A DNA stretch of 64,000 nt, taken from NCBI RefSeq assembly GCF_000420405.1, contig NZ_ATUW01000003.1:1-64000 (forward strand), read 5' to 3'. Below, one piece after another: positions 39,114-49,707 of this stretch. Origin of the DNA: Winkia neuii subsp. neuii DSM 8576. GTDB lineage: Bacteria > Actinomycetota > Actinomycetes > Actinomycetales > Actinomycetaceae. How positions within the stretch are numbered: position 1 is the first letter of the stretch; the number at the start of each line of letters is the position of its first letter. A model generated the notes under the pieces. The model saw only the letters and a list, made by a program, of their open reading frames with translations, had not been told where the DNA came from and searched no databases. The position numbers were made by a program, and so were the translations under genes.

Positions 39114-42100
39114 TACAGGTACTTCCCATTGGCGAGGAGGCGAGCATCCGGGTCGAGCAGCATTGCCGCTTCGGCCTCGTGATCTACTCGGTCGTCGCCA
39201 CTGAAGCGTCGCGATACCGGAGCCTGGAACAGGGACACTTGCCCGTGCATGTTGCGCTCCAGATTAGCTTGGCCGGCTGCCAATCTCTCGTTTGCCCTTT
39301 CCAGCCAAACTTTAGCCTGCTCTTCGCCCTCGCTATCTGCTAGTGCCCGGTAGAAAGCGCCCGGATGGGCAACTACTACCACCGCTGAAACGTGACCGAA
39401 TCCCAGGGAGGTTAGCACCCCAGCTTTGATTGGCTGTGCCAGGTCAAGCGGACTGCGCAGCCAGACCAGTTCTTCCCATTGCCGCATGGCCGGGTCCAGG
39501 CAATCTAGGGCCTGATTAGCCGGGATAATCCCCGAGGACATGATCTGGGTGAGCCCAACCGTTTGGAACAGTGCAGCCCCACCCTTGGCATGGCCGGTCA
39601 AAGACTTTTGCGAGACCACATACAAGGGGTTGCCACTGCTGCGCCCCAGAGCTTTTGCGAGCCGCGAATGCAGTTCGGCCTCGTTTGGGTCGTTGGCATT
39701 GGTGGAGGTGTCGTGTTTCGAAACCACCGCAATGTCGTCTGGGCTCAGGCCGAGTCCGGCAAGCGCTTTAGCCAAATCACTTCTCTTGCCTCCCCTGCCA
39801 GCGGCCAGTGCGCCGAGGCCGGGAGCCGGGATTGACGTGTGTGCTCCGTCTGCGAACGAGCGGGCATAGGCTATAACCCCCAGCACCGGCAATCCCAGTT
39901 TCGCTGCTACAGATCCGCGGGCTAGCAGCACTGTGCCACCACCTGCGGCCTCGACGAATCCTCCTCTGCGCCGATCCCCAGCCCTAGAAAAGAACCGCGA
40001 ATCAATTCCCTTGGCTGCCATTTCCGCGGAATTGGCGGTGGCGTTCATATCGCCGAATCCGGTGAGGGATTCCACCGAGATATCGTCTATGCCACCCGCA
40101 ATCACGAAATCGGCCTTGCCAAGTGCGATCTTGTCGACGCCCTCTTCTATGGATACTGCTGCGGTGGCGCAGGCACCAACCGGGTGGATCATCGATCCGT
40201 ACCCGCCCACGTAGGACTGCATGGTGTGCGCAGCAACTACGTTCGGCAGAGCCTCCTGCAGAATATCCTGCGGCCGCTCCTCGCCGAGGTAGCGCGTCAA
40301 GAACACTTGACGCAGGGATTCCATTCCCCCGATTCCGGTACCTTGGGTGGAAGCCACGTCTGCCGGGTGAACCACGTGGAGTAGCTCACTAGGGGTGAAG
40401 CCCGCCGAGGTGAATGCATCAATTGCCGTTACCAGGTTCCAGGCGGCAATGCGGTCTAGCGCCTCGACCATACCGGCGCTGATGCCCCACTTAGCAGGAT
40501 CAAAACCGTCCGGCAGTTGGCCCCCTACTGTGCGCGTTAGAGGCACAAAGGTAGGTACCAAAACCTTAGCCCCGGCTAGTTTGCGCACGAACCACTTTTC
40601 GTCGAAGTAGATATCGGTGTGGGCAGGGTCGGCGCTCTGATACGCCTTTGCTGCTTCTTCCGAAGCCACTTCAAAAGTCACCGAATCGGGCAAGTACATA
40701 GTGGTGACGTCGTCGGATCCGCCCGCACGCAGGTTCGAATCGTCTCCCAGAGGGCGGATGCCACAACGGGCGATTACCTCGTTGGCATAACGGTCGTGGA
40801 TTTGCTCTTCGGGGACAAGCTCATCCTGACTGTTGTACCACCCGTGAGTGGGAGAGGTCTTCCAGGTGAGCAGACCCATCATCCAAGCAAGCTCGATCAC
40901 CGCGTGGGTAGACATGTTCGCCGGCGAGATGCCAAGTTCAGCCTCGAGACGAGTTCGGGAAGAGCCCCAAGCCCCGACTTCGCCAGCGCCAACTATTACA
41001 ACCATGTCTTCTAGCGGAGTCGACACCTTGGCCCACTCGGCCGTAGCCTGCTTAGGCCTACGGGGGCTGGGCAGCGCAGCAACAGTGGCCGTTTGCTTTT
41101 CTTCCCGAGGAGCAGGCGCCTTTTCCACGGAGGCAGCCAGCTCAGTAAGCGAAAGAGAAATCTTCTCCAACCCACCAGTGAGGTCCGCCTCCACCGGCGC
41201 CTCGCAAGCCTGCTCGCGAACCTGCGGGCTAGCCAATGCGATCAGTTCGCCAGCTATTTCGTCGGTGCTGTAGACGTGGATGCCGGCCTTCTTCGCGGCG
41301 GGTACGATCGCGTCGTTGCCGCCCATGAGGTTGGTGCCGGCAACCCAGCCAATGCGCGGGTGTGCCAAGGTAATTCGCTCGGGCCAGCCGGATTCTACCT
41401 TCCACTTGTTACAGATCGCATCCAGGCTCGCCTTAGCCTCGCCATACAGCCCATCCCCGCCGAAGGTACCCCGGTTGGGCGAGCCAGGTAGTATCACGTG
41501 TACCCGGTGCCCGATCGCAGTGTCCATACCAATCTGGGCCAAATCAAATATCGTCGCCTCGACGCTGGTTAGCAGCAGGCGGAATTCGTTTAGTCCCTTG
41601 CGTGGGTCTTCGCCCAGTCGCCCAAGCACCGGCGGAGCCGCAAATGGGAAGGCCAAAGTTGGCAGCAAAGCCGGCTTGGTAACCGTAGTCTTGCCCCCTA
41701 CAGTTTCCCGACGCTCGGAGCCAATCCACTGAGTGAGGGCATGGATGTCGCGAAGCGACGCCAAGTTAGCTGGCACCAGCCAGAGGGCGGCCTCCCCACG
41801 AGCATGCTCATGGTATAGATTCTTTGCCCACTGCAGGCGCTTCTGGGTGACCTTCGAAGCAGTCATGACCACCGTGGCCCCACCCCAAAGCAGGCGCGCC
41901 ACCAGTTGGGCAGCGATCGCATTTGGAGCAGCCCCAGTTACGAGGGCAACGTCGTTGGCGAAGGCAAAATTGCCCTCTTGCAACGCTTTCTCGGCAACCT
42001 CTTCGAAGAAGGCTTTGTTCTGCGAGCGGCCCGCGTGCCACTTGGCTCCGGCCGCAACTGTTGCGCCGGCGCCCACCCAACGCTCGTCCGCAACCAGCTC

Positions 42101-45100
42101 TTCTCCACGAGCAAGCGCGGCTGCAGCTTGAGCCAAATCTTCCCTGTATAGCGCCCACCTATCATCTAGCAGGACAGCCTTGTTGGGGTCAAATGCCGGA
42201 CTAACAAACTTTTGCCAATCGGCGCCAAGCTCAGCTTCTACACTTTCGAGTAGCCCGGCATCGCCAGCTACGGGCAGAGTCGAATCCTTCTGCACTCCCA
42301 AACGCGCAAGCACGTCCTTTGCAAGCTCAGCTAGGATTCCGTCCTCGCCAAGTACCTGCGAACGCAAATTATCCAGCTCAGCCGAATCCACAACGCCACC
42401 GCCAGAGGCGGCGCCAACGGCCGGAGTGAGGGCAACTCCCTGAGCTTTTGCAACCAGGGCCAGGGCCTCGTCAATAAGCTCGTCGGCCTCTGCTTTCGAA
42501 GCAACCTGAGTGGGCAAACTGGTTAGAGACCCTCCCCGCACGGAATCCCCTTCGCGGGTCCCGAGGACAATCTGTTCGCGTACCCTCGGTTCCCATCCCG
42601 CAGGCAGTGCCCAGTGCTTTTCTAACCGGGTGCCGATGTGGTCAACTCCCAGACCGGCACCGCCCAGAAGTGCCCTCACCTTGGTTGCCGCGATCTCGCT
42701 TAGAACAGGCCCAAACGGAGTGTAGGAGCTGGCGGCCTCGCGCACCTTTTCGCGCAGCGTTTTCACATCAGCTTCTTCTGCCCCGTCAACCCCGGGCAGG
42801 GATACCTCGGCGGCAATGTCCATGAGGAGCTGATTCCGCTTAGAGGAAATGCCGTTCGTCAATGTCTCGACAGTGTCGGTATCCTCGACCTGTCCCAGGT
42901 TGAGCTTGTTGGCGTATGCAAGCAAGAACATTATGCCGTCGCCCGCGTCGTAGCTCAGCTCAGGAGCGGTCGACCCGCTTTGGGCAACCGTCTGCGTTTG
43001 CGGGGCAGGGTGAGCGTTAGCCTTCGCCTCGACCGGCTGCTCGGCCTGCTCGGCCGGGGAAGCTACGGGGGCGGGCGCAGGCTGCACCTGGGGCAGCTGC
43101 GGAGCCGTATCCTTCTGGAAGATGCGCTCACTATCGCGCTCGACGTTCAGAACTTCTACGTGTCGATCCGAAAATTCCGGAAGCCGCAACGTCTTCGCTG
43201 CCAAATTCGCCAAAGTTGGGCTGGAAGATAGCCCCACCTCGATGTACTGGTCGATTCCCAGACCGCCATCTGCCGGATCCGACAACAGCAGTTTTTGGGT
43301 TTCAATCCAACGCACCGGGGAGGCAAACTGCCAGGCGAGCAATTCGATTAGCAGCGTACGCGCGGCCCGGTTGTAGTCGTCGAATCCATGCTCAATGAGG
43401 GCAGCCACTCCCTTAGAGGGAACAACCTCCAAGATAGCCTTAGCGAACGCTTCGCTTACCTCAAAGGGGCGAGCCACTAGATTCGGAATGTAGCGATTCA
43501 CCAATTTTTCGGTATCGATCTGCGCGGGGATAGCGTCGTCGAGTTTCTGGCGGAATTCGGCAACGCCCGGACGTAGTACCGAAGAATGGAATGGCACGTC
43601 AATGCCGGGAATCAGCATGAACGGGCGCTTTCCGCCCCACTCTTTGGCGCGGACAGCAGCATCGGCCTCCAGAGCTTTCAGCCCGGCCAGAGTCCCAGCC
43701 ACGGCATACTGAGCCCCGGCCAAGTTGTAATTGACAATTTCCAGGAACTGGCCCGATTCCTTAGCGACAGCTGCCACATAATCGCGTACCTGGCCATCAC
43801 CTACGCCAAACTGATTCGGGCGCAGCGCCCCCATCGCATAGTTGGAGCGGCCAGCCTCATCGCGTTCGACCAGGTGGTGCATAGCGGAACCCCGCTGGTA
43901 AACAATCTCAATGACCTTCTCGAGCGGGAAGATATCGGCGCAGGCGGCCAACGCATTGTATTCGCCCAACGAATGGCCCGCGTAAGCAGCACCCTCTTGG
44001 AAAACGCCCTCTTCCTTCAAACGCTCAGTTTGTGCGTAGGCCAACGTCGCGAGCGCTACCTGGGTAAACTGCGTCAGGTTCATGACCCCGGCGGGATGGC
44101 GGTAGATTTCGGAACCAATCTTCAGCTCCGTCGGATTCTCGTCTACTACAGTCAGAATTGAAAAGCCCAGAGCAGCCCTAGTAAACCGATCCGCCCTCTG
44201 CCAAACCTCGCGCACTCGACTCGAGCGAGCTCTGTCCTCCTTGCCCATGCCCCGTTTTTGAATGCCCTGACCTGGGTATACGTAGGCCGTAGCGGGAGCC
44301 TGGGTGAGCGCGGTCCCACGCGAAACCAGTTCGTCGCCGATCTTGCAAGTGGCCTCCAAGACCAACCCACCCGAGCGAATGCGGCCCACGCGTTCAATCG
44401 AAATGCTCACCTGATCGTTGAGGTTCACCATCCCAAACATCGCGTAGGTCCAAGCCGTTATTGTAAAGCCGGCTTTCTTTTCGACCTCGGCACGAATAGC
44501 ATGTTGAGCGGTTGCCGACAGCCACATGCCGTGCACCAACGGCGCCGACAATCCGGCCATGCGAGCCGCAGAGTAAGAGGTATGAATCGGGTTGAAGTCA
44601 CCCGAAACATTCGCGAACGCCGTCATGTCGGCAGGCGCTGTAACAGTCATCCTGCGCAGCAACTTGCGCGGGGTGTCCTCTATCTGGGTTCCCTCGCTCC
44701 AAGGATGGGGGCTAGGGCTTGCTGGCTCAGAGGTGGTGACACGGCCCCTAATAGCGAAACGCTCAATAAGCTGGGCAAATTCGCGCCCCTCAAAGTACAA
44801 ACTCACCTCGACGCGAACCACACGGCCGGATGCCGATTCAGCAACCCCTGCGCAACGTCCCACGCTAGTAACAGTCTGCCCGTAGGGAATATCTCCCAGC
44901 ACGCGAACAGTATGGTCTAGGTGGACCGCATTGATCAGCCCCTCAATCACCGGGTAACCACCGTAGGTGGCAGTACCCAGGGCCCCGTAGATAGTGGGCC
45001 AGCACGGCCCAACCAGAGCATCCGGAACAAAGGAAGCCAATTCAACGTCCAAAGCAGCCCCGGTCACGGCCGCGTGGGCGGCAGGAACGTTCGCACCCAA

Positions 45101-48100
45101 CAAGAATTCGCCATGTACTTCCCCAAATCCCTCACCGGCGACATAGGTGGGCATCTGCGAGATAACCTGCCCGGAAGTTGCGGTAGAGCCCACCCCAGCA
45201 GCACCCGCCAGCAGGTGGTAGGCGGTCTTCGCCAAACGATCCATGTCCACGACAGGGTAGGCGCCCCCGGCGCAACCTTCGGGTAGCGAGAGAGGAAGCT
45301 CCAAGGCGGGTACCGCATACGGGCGCTTAGCCATCCCATCCCACAGGCTGTCGCAGGCCACGACTAGCGTCAATCCGTCCTCGTCCTGGCGCAGCGAGCA
45401 CTGGGCGGGGCTATGCCGGAACGGATTTTCTACCAGATTGCCATTCCACTCAATAAGCGGAGTAGCAGCAATGAAGGCGGCCTCATCCGGGGCTTCAGCA
45501 AGCCGGGAGTAAACAGGTGTCGGGGCAGCTTCAATTTCGTGGGCCACCCCGGCCTCGTAGCGCGCAAACATCTGTGCTATCGGCTCGTCGATCCTGTCGA
45601 TTGCCCCAACTGAGCGCGGCCCCGGGATGATGCGCACCGCATCTGCGTCAAAACGTTCGTCGTGGGACTGCCACAGCGTGTCTCTCCCCCACCAACGTGC
45701 CAGCTGAGTGTCGATTACAGGGACGAATGGCATGGGCTTGACGTATTTGCGACACAGGTCCACAAACCATGCTGCGTCTGCGGAAATAACCTTTACTTCG
45801 CGGGCATTCGGGTAGGCGGCAAGAAGTCTTTCGAGGGCGGCGGGCCCATCTTCTATGTCTTCTACGGTTGCGAAGAGGGTTTCTACCGGCCCGTGGTCGG
45901 CCTCGCAGAGGCGGGCCTCAATATGGCGGAACAAGTCCCAAACGCGGTCGTTCCACGTGGGGTCCGCCCAGGGATAACACAGTTCAATGGTGCGAGATGC
46001 CCACTGCGCATAGGTCATGTCCTCCAAATCCCCAAAGTAGGGTTTGGCCGTCTTGTTGATCGCCGCAATAACTTCATCTCGGCGGCGCTCCAGCTCTTCG
46101 GCGTCCGACCCGATCTGGTGGATTAGTCTGGAGGCCTTAGCCGACGAGTTTTCAATTTCGTACATGTCGGCATCTAGGTGGGACAGCCCCGAGGTAATTC
46201 CACCACGTTCGGCACCGCGGCCAATCCACCCGTCGTCGATACCGGGGGTGTCTTTGAGGAGCTGCTTCACCGCGCGCGAGGTAGTAGCTTCCTTCACCGT
46301 CATCGCTGCGGTACCAATCATCACCGCGTCTACCGGCATGGGCTGGCGCCCGTAGGCTAAGGCCCACTTGCCACAGATGTAAGAAGCCGCTTTCTGCGGC
46401 GTGCCGATTCCCCCGCCAACAGCCAAAACAACGCGCTTGGCCCTGCGAATGTCATGGTAGGTGGCTAGCAACAAATCATCCAGCGACTCCCAGGAATGGT
46501 GCCCGCCCGCAGTGCCGTCCTCAACCTGCATAATAATGTCCCGGTCGGGGGCGGCCCCCGCAATGGCGAGTACCTGCCGGATCTGCTCGACGGTGCCCGG
46601 CTTGAAGCAAACGTACCTAAAGCCTTCCTCGTTCAGCGACTCGATCAGCTTGGTGGCTTCTTCGACCTCGGGAATGCCGGCAGAAATGGTGACGCCATTT
46701 ACGGCTGCCCCATTCGCGCGTGCCTTCGGAACGATCCGTTGCACGCCAAACTGCAGGTTCCACATGTAGCGGTCAAAGAACATCGAGTTGAACTGGGCGG
46801 CACGGCCCGGTTCGAGAAGACGGGAAAGATTGTTCAGGTTCTTCTGCAAAACTTCCGGAGAATACTGCCCACCGCCGGCGAGTTCTGCCCAGTAGCCCCC
46901 GTTTGCGGCAGCCGCAACGATCCCGGCATCTACCGTGGTAGGAGTCATAGCTGGCAGCATTATGGGGCTGTAGCCAGTTAGCCTGGTGAACTTGGTGGAA
47001 ACGGCAATCTTGCCGTTAGGAAGTTCGTTCAGCCTAGGCGCAAATTCACTGTAATCTAGCGGCTTAGAAACCGAGTATCCGGGCGTATCCAGATCGGCAA
47101 GACGGTGTTCGTCCCCCACCGAAACTACACCTATTCCTGCCCCCGCGATTAGCGGGGCCGTAATTTGCGCGAGGACGGGGCCGGGCCCCACGTTCAAGAA
47201 CCACCTGGTACCTGCGGCCTGCGCAGCCCGCAGGGCCTCTGGCCACCTAGTCGGTTCAACCAGGATTTGCCGAGCCAATTTAGTAGCCTGGGATACGTCG
47301 ATGCCACACTTCTTGGCCCACCGACTTACCTCAGCTACAGCGTCCTCCAAGATGGCATTGTGGAAAGGAACTGCCACGTCGAGCTGATCCACCTGCAGGT
47401 TTACTGCACTACCCCCGCGCCGCCTAGAGGCAATATCCGCGTTGGCGGCCTCTACCTGTGCCTGCAGGCGCGCAACCGCTACCTCCAGATCCCGAGGGCG
47501 TCCCGAGAGCACCCCCGCTTTGTCGCCATTGTAAACAGCTAACGAGACAGAATTTTGGCAAACCTTTTGTACCTGTTCTAAGGGCAAGCCCCGTAGGGAG
47601 ACCATTGGCCTGGACTCGCGAGTGCCTGCGGCCCCCGCCTGGGCAGTTGCCCGCGATGCTGCTGCCCCAACCAATATCGCCAAGGCCAACAGATCCGCCA
47701 CTTTAGCCGCGTTGTCGTCGACGTAGGCTCGCACCAGCTCTGCTCCCAACACCCCCTGGGAGTGCCCCAGGAAGGCAACGGGCTTGTTCTGGCGCAGATG
47801 CAGCGAGGAGGCATCCAGGGTAAGCGCAGTGCCAAATTGGGCAAGGGTGATGCCTGGCACCGACACGGTTGCGTTAGCACTCGCCCGATCCAGCGCGTCT
47901 TCATTCCCCTCCAAAGCAGCGGTGAGGCTATCCAGACCGCCCGGGGCAGACGTGGTAATTTCCAAAATCACCGGGGCTACCTTCGCCCTCGCCTTTTCCC
48001 AAGCTGAGGTAAGAACCTTCGCGGTTTTTGCGACTCGAGACAAATTGTTTAGCTGCGGCGCCCAGGCACTCCCTTGGCCTCCAAAAATGAGGGTGTAGGG

Positions 48101-48130
48101 GACATTTAGCTGTTCAAAAAAAGATTTCAT
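39113..48130 (-). CDS. fas: Type I fatty acid synthase (multidomain)
   Basis: A 3,005-residue enzyme that builds fatty acids from acetyl- and malonyl-CoA. Order of domains: acetyltransferase (GHSQG, S124), enoyl reductase (LPAMTPTTVDAGIVAA, about 390), MaoC-type dehydratase (SGDFNPIH, about 1177), malonyl/palmitoyl transferase (GHSLGEY, about 1385), acyl carrier (TNGISSKRNQLL, about 1762), ketoreductase (ALVTGAAPNAIAAQL, about 2062) and ketosynthase (VGACATAAVS, about 2653; KHDTSTNANDPNE, about 2803; KSLTGHAKGG, about 2842). This is the actinobacterial order, without the C-terminal phosphopantetheine transferase of fungal enzymes. It lies between accD and acpS in one operon. Confidence 0.98.
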   Translation of the reverse strand: MKSFFEQLNVPYTLIFGGQGSAWAPQLNNLSRVAKTAKVLTSAWEKARAKVAPVILEITTSAPGGLDSLTAALEGNEDALDRASANATVSVPGITLAQFGTALTLDASSLHLRQNKPVAFLGHSQGVLGAELVRAYVDDNAAKVADLLALAILVGAAASRATAQAGAAGTRESRPMVSLRGLPLEQVQKVCQNSVSLAVYNGDKAGVLSGRPRDLEVAVARLQAQVEAANADIASRRRGGSAVNLQVDQLDVAVPFHNAILEDAVAEVSRWAKKCGIDVSQATKLARQILVEPTRWPEALRAAQAAGTRWFLNVGPGPVLAQITAPLIAGAGIGVVSVGDEHRLADLDTPGYSVSKPLDYSEFAPRLNELPNGKIAVSTKFTRLTGYSPIMLPAMTPTTVDAGIVAAAANGGYWAELAGGGQYSPEVLQKNLNNLSRLLEPGRAAQFNSMFFDRYMWNLQFGVQRIVPKARANGAAVNGVTISAGIPEVEEATKLIESLNEEGFRYVCFKPGTVEQIRQVLAIAGAAPDRDIIMQVEDGTAGGHHSWESLDDLLLATYHDIRRAKRVVLAVGGGIGTPQKAASYICGKWALAYGRQPMPVDAVMIGTAAMTVKEATTSRAVKQLLKDTPGIDDGWIGRGAERGGITSGLSHLDADMYEIENSSAKASRLIHQIGSDAEELERRRDEVIAAINKTAKPYFGDLEDMTYAQWASRTIELCYPWADPTWNDRVWDLFRHIEARLCEADHGPVETLFATVEDIEDGPAALERLLAAYPNAREVKVISADAAWFVDLCRKYVKPMPFVPVIDTQLARWWGRDTLWQSHDERFDADAVRIIPGPRSVGAIDRIDEPIAQMFARYEAGVAHEIEAAPTPVYSRLAEAPDEAAFIAATPLIEWNGNLVENPFRHSPAQCSLRQDEDGLTLVVACDSLWDGMAKRPYAVPALELPLSLPEGCAGGAYPVVDMDRLAKTAYHLLAGAAGVGSTATSGQVISQMPTYVAGEGFGEVHGEFLLGANVPAAHAAVTGAALDVELASFVPDALVGPCWPTIYGALGTATYGGYPVIEGLINAVHLDHTVRVLGDIPYGQTVTSVGRCAGVAESASGRVVRVEVSLYFEGREFAQLIERFAIRGRVTTSEPASPSPHPWSEGTQIEDTPRKLLRRMTVTAPADMTAFANVSGDFNPIHTSYSAARMAGLSAPLVHGMWLSATAQHAIRAEVEKKAGFTITAWTYAMFGMVNLNDQVSISIERVGRIRSGGLVLEATCKIGDELVSRGTALTQAPATAYVYPGQGIQKRGMGKEDRARSSRVREVWQRADRFTRAALGFSILTVVDENPTELKIGSEIYRHPAGVMNLTQFTQVALATLAYAQTERLKEEGVFQEGAAYAGHSLGEYNALAACADIFPLEKVIEIVYQRGSAMHHLVERDEAGRSNYAMGALRPNQFGVGDGQVRDYVAAVAKESGQFLEIVNYNLAGAQYAVAGTLAGLKALEADAAVRAKEWGGKRPFMLIPGIDVPFHSSVLRPGVAEFRQKLDDAIPAQIDTEKLVNRYIPNLVARPFEVSEAFAKAILEVVPSKGVAALIEHGFDDYNRAARTLLIELLAWQFASPVRWIETQKLLLSDPADGGLGIDQYIEVGLSSSPTLANLAAKTLRLPEFSDRHVEVLNVERDSERIFQKDTAPQLPQVQPAPAPVASPAEQAEQPVEAKANAHPAPQTQTVAQSGSTAPELSYDAGDGIMFLLAYANKLNLGQVEDTDTVETLTNGISSKRNQLLMDIAAEVSLPGVDGAEEADVKTLREKVREAASSYTPFGPVLSEIAATKVRALLGGAGLGVDHIGTRLEKHWALPAGWEPRVREQIVLGTREGDSVRGGSLTSLPTQVASKAEADELIDEALALVAKAQGVALTPAVGAASGGGVVDSAELDNLRSQVLGEDGILAELAKDVLARLGVQKDSTLPVAGDAGLLESVEAELGADWQKFVSPAFDPNKAVLLDDRWALYREDLAQAAAALARGEELVADERWVGAGATVAAGAKWHAGRSQNKAFFEEVAEKALQEGNFAFANDVALVTGAAPNAIAAQLVARLLWGGATVVMTASKVTQKRLQWAKNLYHEHARGEAALWLVPANLASLRDIHALTQWIGSERRETVGGKTTVTKPALLPTLAFPFAAPPVLGRLGEDPRKGLNEFRLLLTSVEATIFDLAQIGMDTAIGHRVHVILPGSPNRGTFGGDGLYGEAKASLDAICNKWKVESGWPERITLAHPRIGWVAGTNLMGGNDAIVPAAKKAGIHVYSTDEIAGELIALASPQVREQACEAPVEADLTGGLEKISLSLTELAASVEKAPAPREEKQTATVAALPSPRRPKQATAEWAKVSTPLEDMVVIVGAGEVGAWGSSRTRLEAELGISPANMSTHAVIELAWMMGLLTWKTSPTHGWYNSQDELVPEEQIHDRYANEVIARCGIRPLGDDSNLRAGGSDDVTTMYLPDSVTFEVASEEAAKAYQSADPAHTDIYFDEKWFVRKLAGAKVLVPTFVPLTRTVGGQLPDGFDPAKWGISAGMVEALDRIAAWNLVTAIDAFTSAGFTPSELLHVVHPADVASTQGTGIGGMESLRQVFLTRYLGEERPQDILQEALPNVVAAHTMQSYVGGYGSMIHPVGACATAAVSIEEGVDKIALGKADFVIAGGIDDISVESLTGFGDMNATANSAEMAAKGIDSRFFSRAGDRRRGGFVEAAGGGTVLLARGSVAAKLGLPVLGVIAYARSFADGAHTSIPAPGLGALAAGRGGKRSDLAKALAGLGLSPDDIAVVSKHDTSTNANDPNEAELHSRLAKALGRSSGNPLYVVSQKSLTGHAKGGAALFQTVGLTQIMSSGIIPANQALDCLDPAMRQWEELVWLRSPLDLAQPIKAGVLTSLGFGHVSAVVVVAHPGAFYRALADSEGEEQAKVWLERANERLAAGQANLERNMHGQVSLFQAPVSRRFSGDDRVDHEAEAAMLLDPDARLLANGKYL

Positions 48131-48147
48131 TTGCTATCCATTCGGCC

Positions 48148-49707
48148 CTACAGGGGGGCGTTGTCGTGATACTTGACTGTCTGGTAGGAGCGCGCCTTGC
48201 GTTCCAGCACCGCCAAGGAGCGAACTATGAGGCGCCTAGTGTCTTTGGGATTGATCAACGAATCCAGCTCACCTTTCTCTAACGAGAGGTTCGGACTTAT
48301 GGATTCGCGCTTGTACTGTTCTTGGTAGGCTTGACGTTGCGCCGCTACGTCTGCCCCATCTTCTCCGGCAGCACGAAGTTCTTTGCGGAACAAAATGTCT
48401 ACCGCGCCCTCGGAACCCATAACCGCAATCTCGGTCTGCGGCCAGGAAAAATTGAAGTCGGCGCCAAGGGATTTAGAGCCCATCACTATGTAGGCTCCTC
48501 CGTAGGCCTTGCGCAAGATGACGGTCACCAGTGGCACCGTGGCGGTAGCATAGGCCGTGATCAGCTTAGCTCCACGCCTGATAATGCCAGCCCTTTCTTG
48601 CTCACTCCCCGGACGGTAACCGGGCACGTCGACAAGGGTGACCACGGGTAGGCCGAAGGCGTCACAAAAACGCACAAAACGGGCTGCCTTTTCGGAGGCA
48701 TTTACGTCCAACGTACCGGCGTCAAATGCTGGCTGATTAGCCACGATACCAACCGAGCGGCCGTCGAAACAGGCAAATCCCACCACTATTGAGCGGCCAA
48801 AGAGCTCCTGAATCTCGACAAATTCTCCGTAGTCGGTTAGTGCCTCAATAACTTCGATCATGTCGTAGGGCTGTTTAGAAGAGGTAGGCACCAACGAACC
48901 GACCTTCTCGGCCAACGCCTCCGCCACAGGATCATTTTCGTAGTCGTAAGCCGGAGGGGCCTCCTCACAGTGCAGCGGCAGGTAGGTCAGGATCGAGCGG
49001 GCAAATTGCAGCGCATCTTCCTCGTCGTCAGCCAGGTAGTGGGCCACCCCTGAAATAGTGGAGTGCAGGTCCCCACCCCCTAAATCCTCGGAGGAAACCT
49101 GTTCCCCCGTCACAGCCCGCACCACCTGCGGACCAGTAACGAACATGTACGAGGAACGCTTGGTCATAATAATGAAATCTGTAAGTGCAGGCCCGTACAC
49201 CGCACCGCCTGCACAGGGCCCCAAAATCACAGAAATTTGCGGAACAATCCCCGAGGCCTCACTGATCTTCTTGAAAATGTTGCCGTATTGGGCCAACGCT
49301 GCAACGCCCTCTTGAATACGGGCGCCCCCGGAATCCAGAAGAGCAAAGACAGGAATGCGCAGCCGCAGCGCCTCGTCGATCAGGTGGCAAATCTTGTGGC
49401 CTTCAACCTCGCCCAACGTGCCCCCGTTTACAGAAAAATCCTGCGCGTAGACCGCAACGGGGCGCCCATTTATCTGCCCAAATCCGGTAATGACCGCACA
49501 CCCTAGGTAGGCTTCGGCAATGTTTCCGCCAGCGAAGGTATGAATTTCGTGGAACGTGTCCTCGTCTACCAATGCGGCGATCCGTTCCCTGGCAGTGCCC
49601 CGCCCTTTAGCATGTTGGCGCTTGCGGGCGCGTTCTTCGGCGCGCTCTTTCAGCTCTTCAGCGCGGCCAGCAAACGTATCCCGGTCTATATCAAAGGTGG
49701 GGCTCAT
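48148..49707 (-). CDS. accD: Acyl-CoA carboxylase carboxyltransferase (beta) subunit
   Basis: Transfers the carboxyl group from biotin to acetyl- or propionyl-CoA. The 519-residue protein has the crotonase-like halves of the family: GKGRGTARERIAALVDEDTF, ALLDSGGARIQEGV, LGPCAGGAVYGPALTDF, LVDVPGYRPGSEQE, and RKAYGGAYIVMGSKSLGAD. It resembles the AccD5/AccD6-like group. In this place, directly before fas, malonyl-CoA supply is the likely role, though specificity for acetyl versus propionyl cannot be read with certainty. The ATG overlaps the alpha subunit stop (ATGA), and fas follows after 17 bases. Confidence 0.95.
   Translation of the reverse strand: MSPTFDIDRDTFAGRAEELKERAEERARKRQHAKGRGTARERIAALVDEDTFHEIHTFAGGNIAEAYLGCAVITGFGQINGRPVAVYAQDFSVNGGTLGEVEGHKICHLIDEALRLRIPVFALLDSGGARIQEGVAALAQYGNIFKKISEASGIVPQISVILGPCAGGAVYGPALTDFIIMTKRSSYMFVTGPQVVRAVTGEQVSSEDLGGGDLHSTISGVAHYLADDEEDALQFARSILTYLPLHCEEAPPAYDYENDPVAEALAEKVGSLVPTSSKQPYDMIEVIEALTDYGEFVEIQELFGRSIVVGFACFDGRSVGIVANQPAFDAGTLDVNASEKAARFVRFCDAFGLPVVTLVDVPGYRPGSEQERAGIIRRGAKLITAYATATVPLVTVILRKAYGGAYIVMGSKSLGADFNFSWPQTEIAVMGSEGAVDILFRKELRAAGEDGADVAAQRQAYQEQYKRESISPNLSLEKGELDSLINPKDTRRLIVRSLAVLERKARSYQTVKYHDNAPL

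Noticed and set aside
39540-47900. Many open frames antisense to fas
   Set aside because: They are shadows of a GC-rich 9-kb gene with full domain homology on the minus strand; none has a ribosome site or recognisable family.
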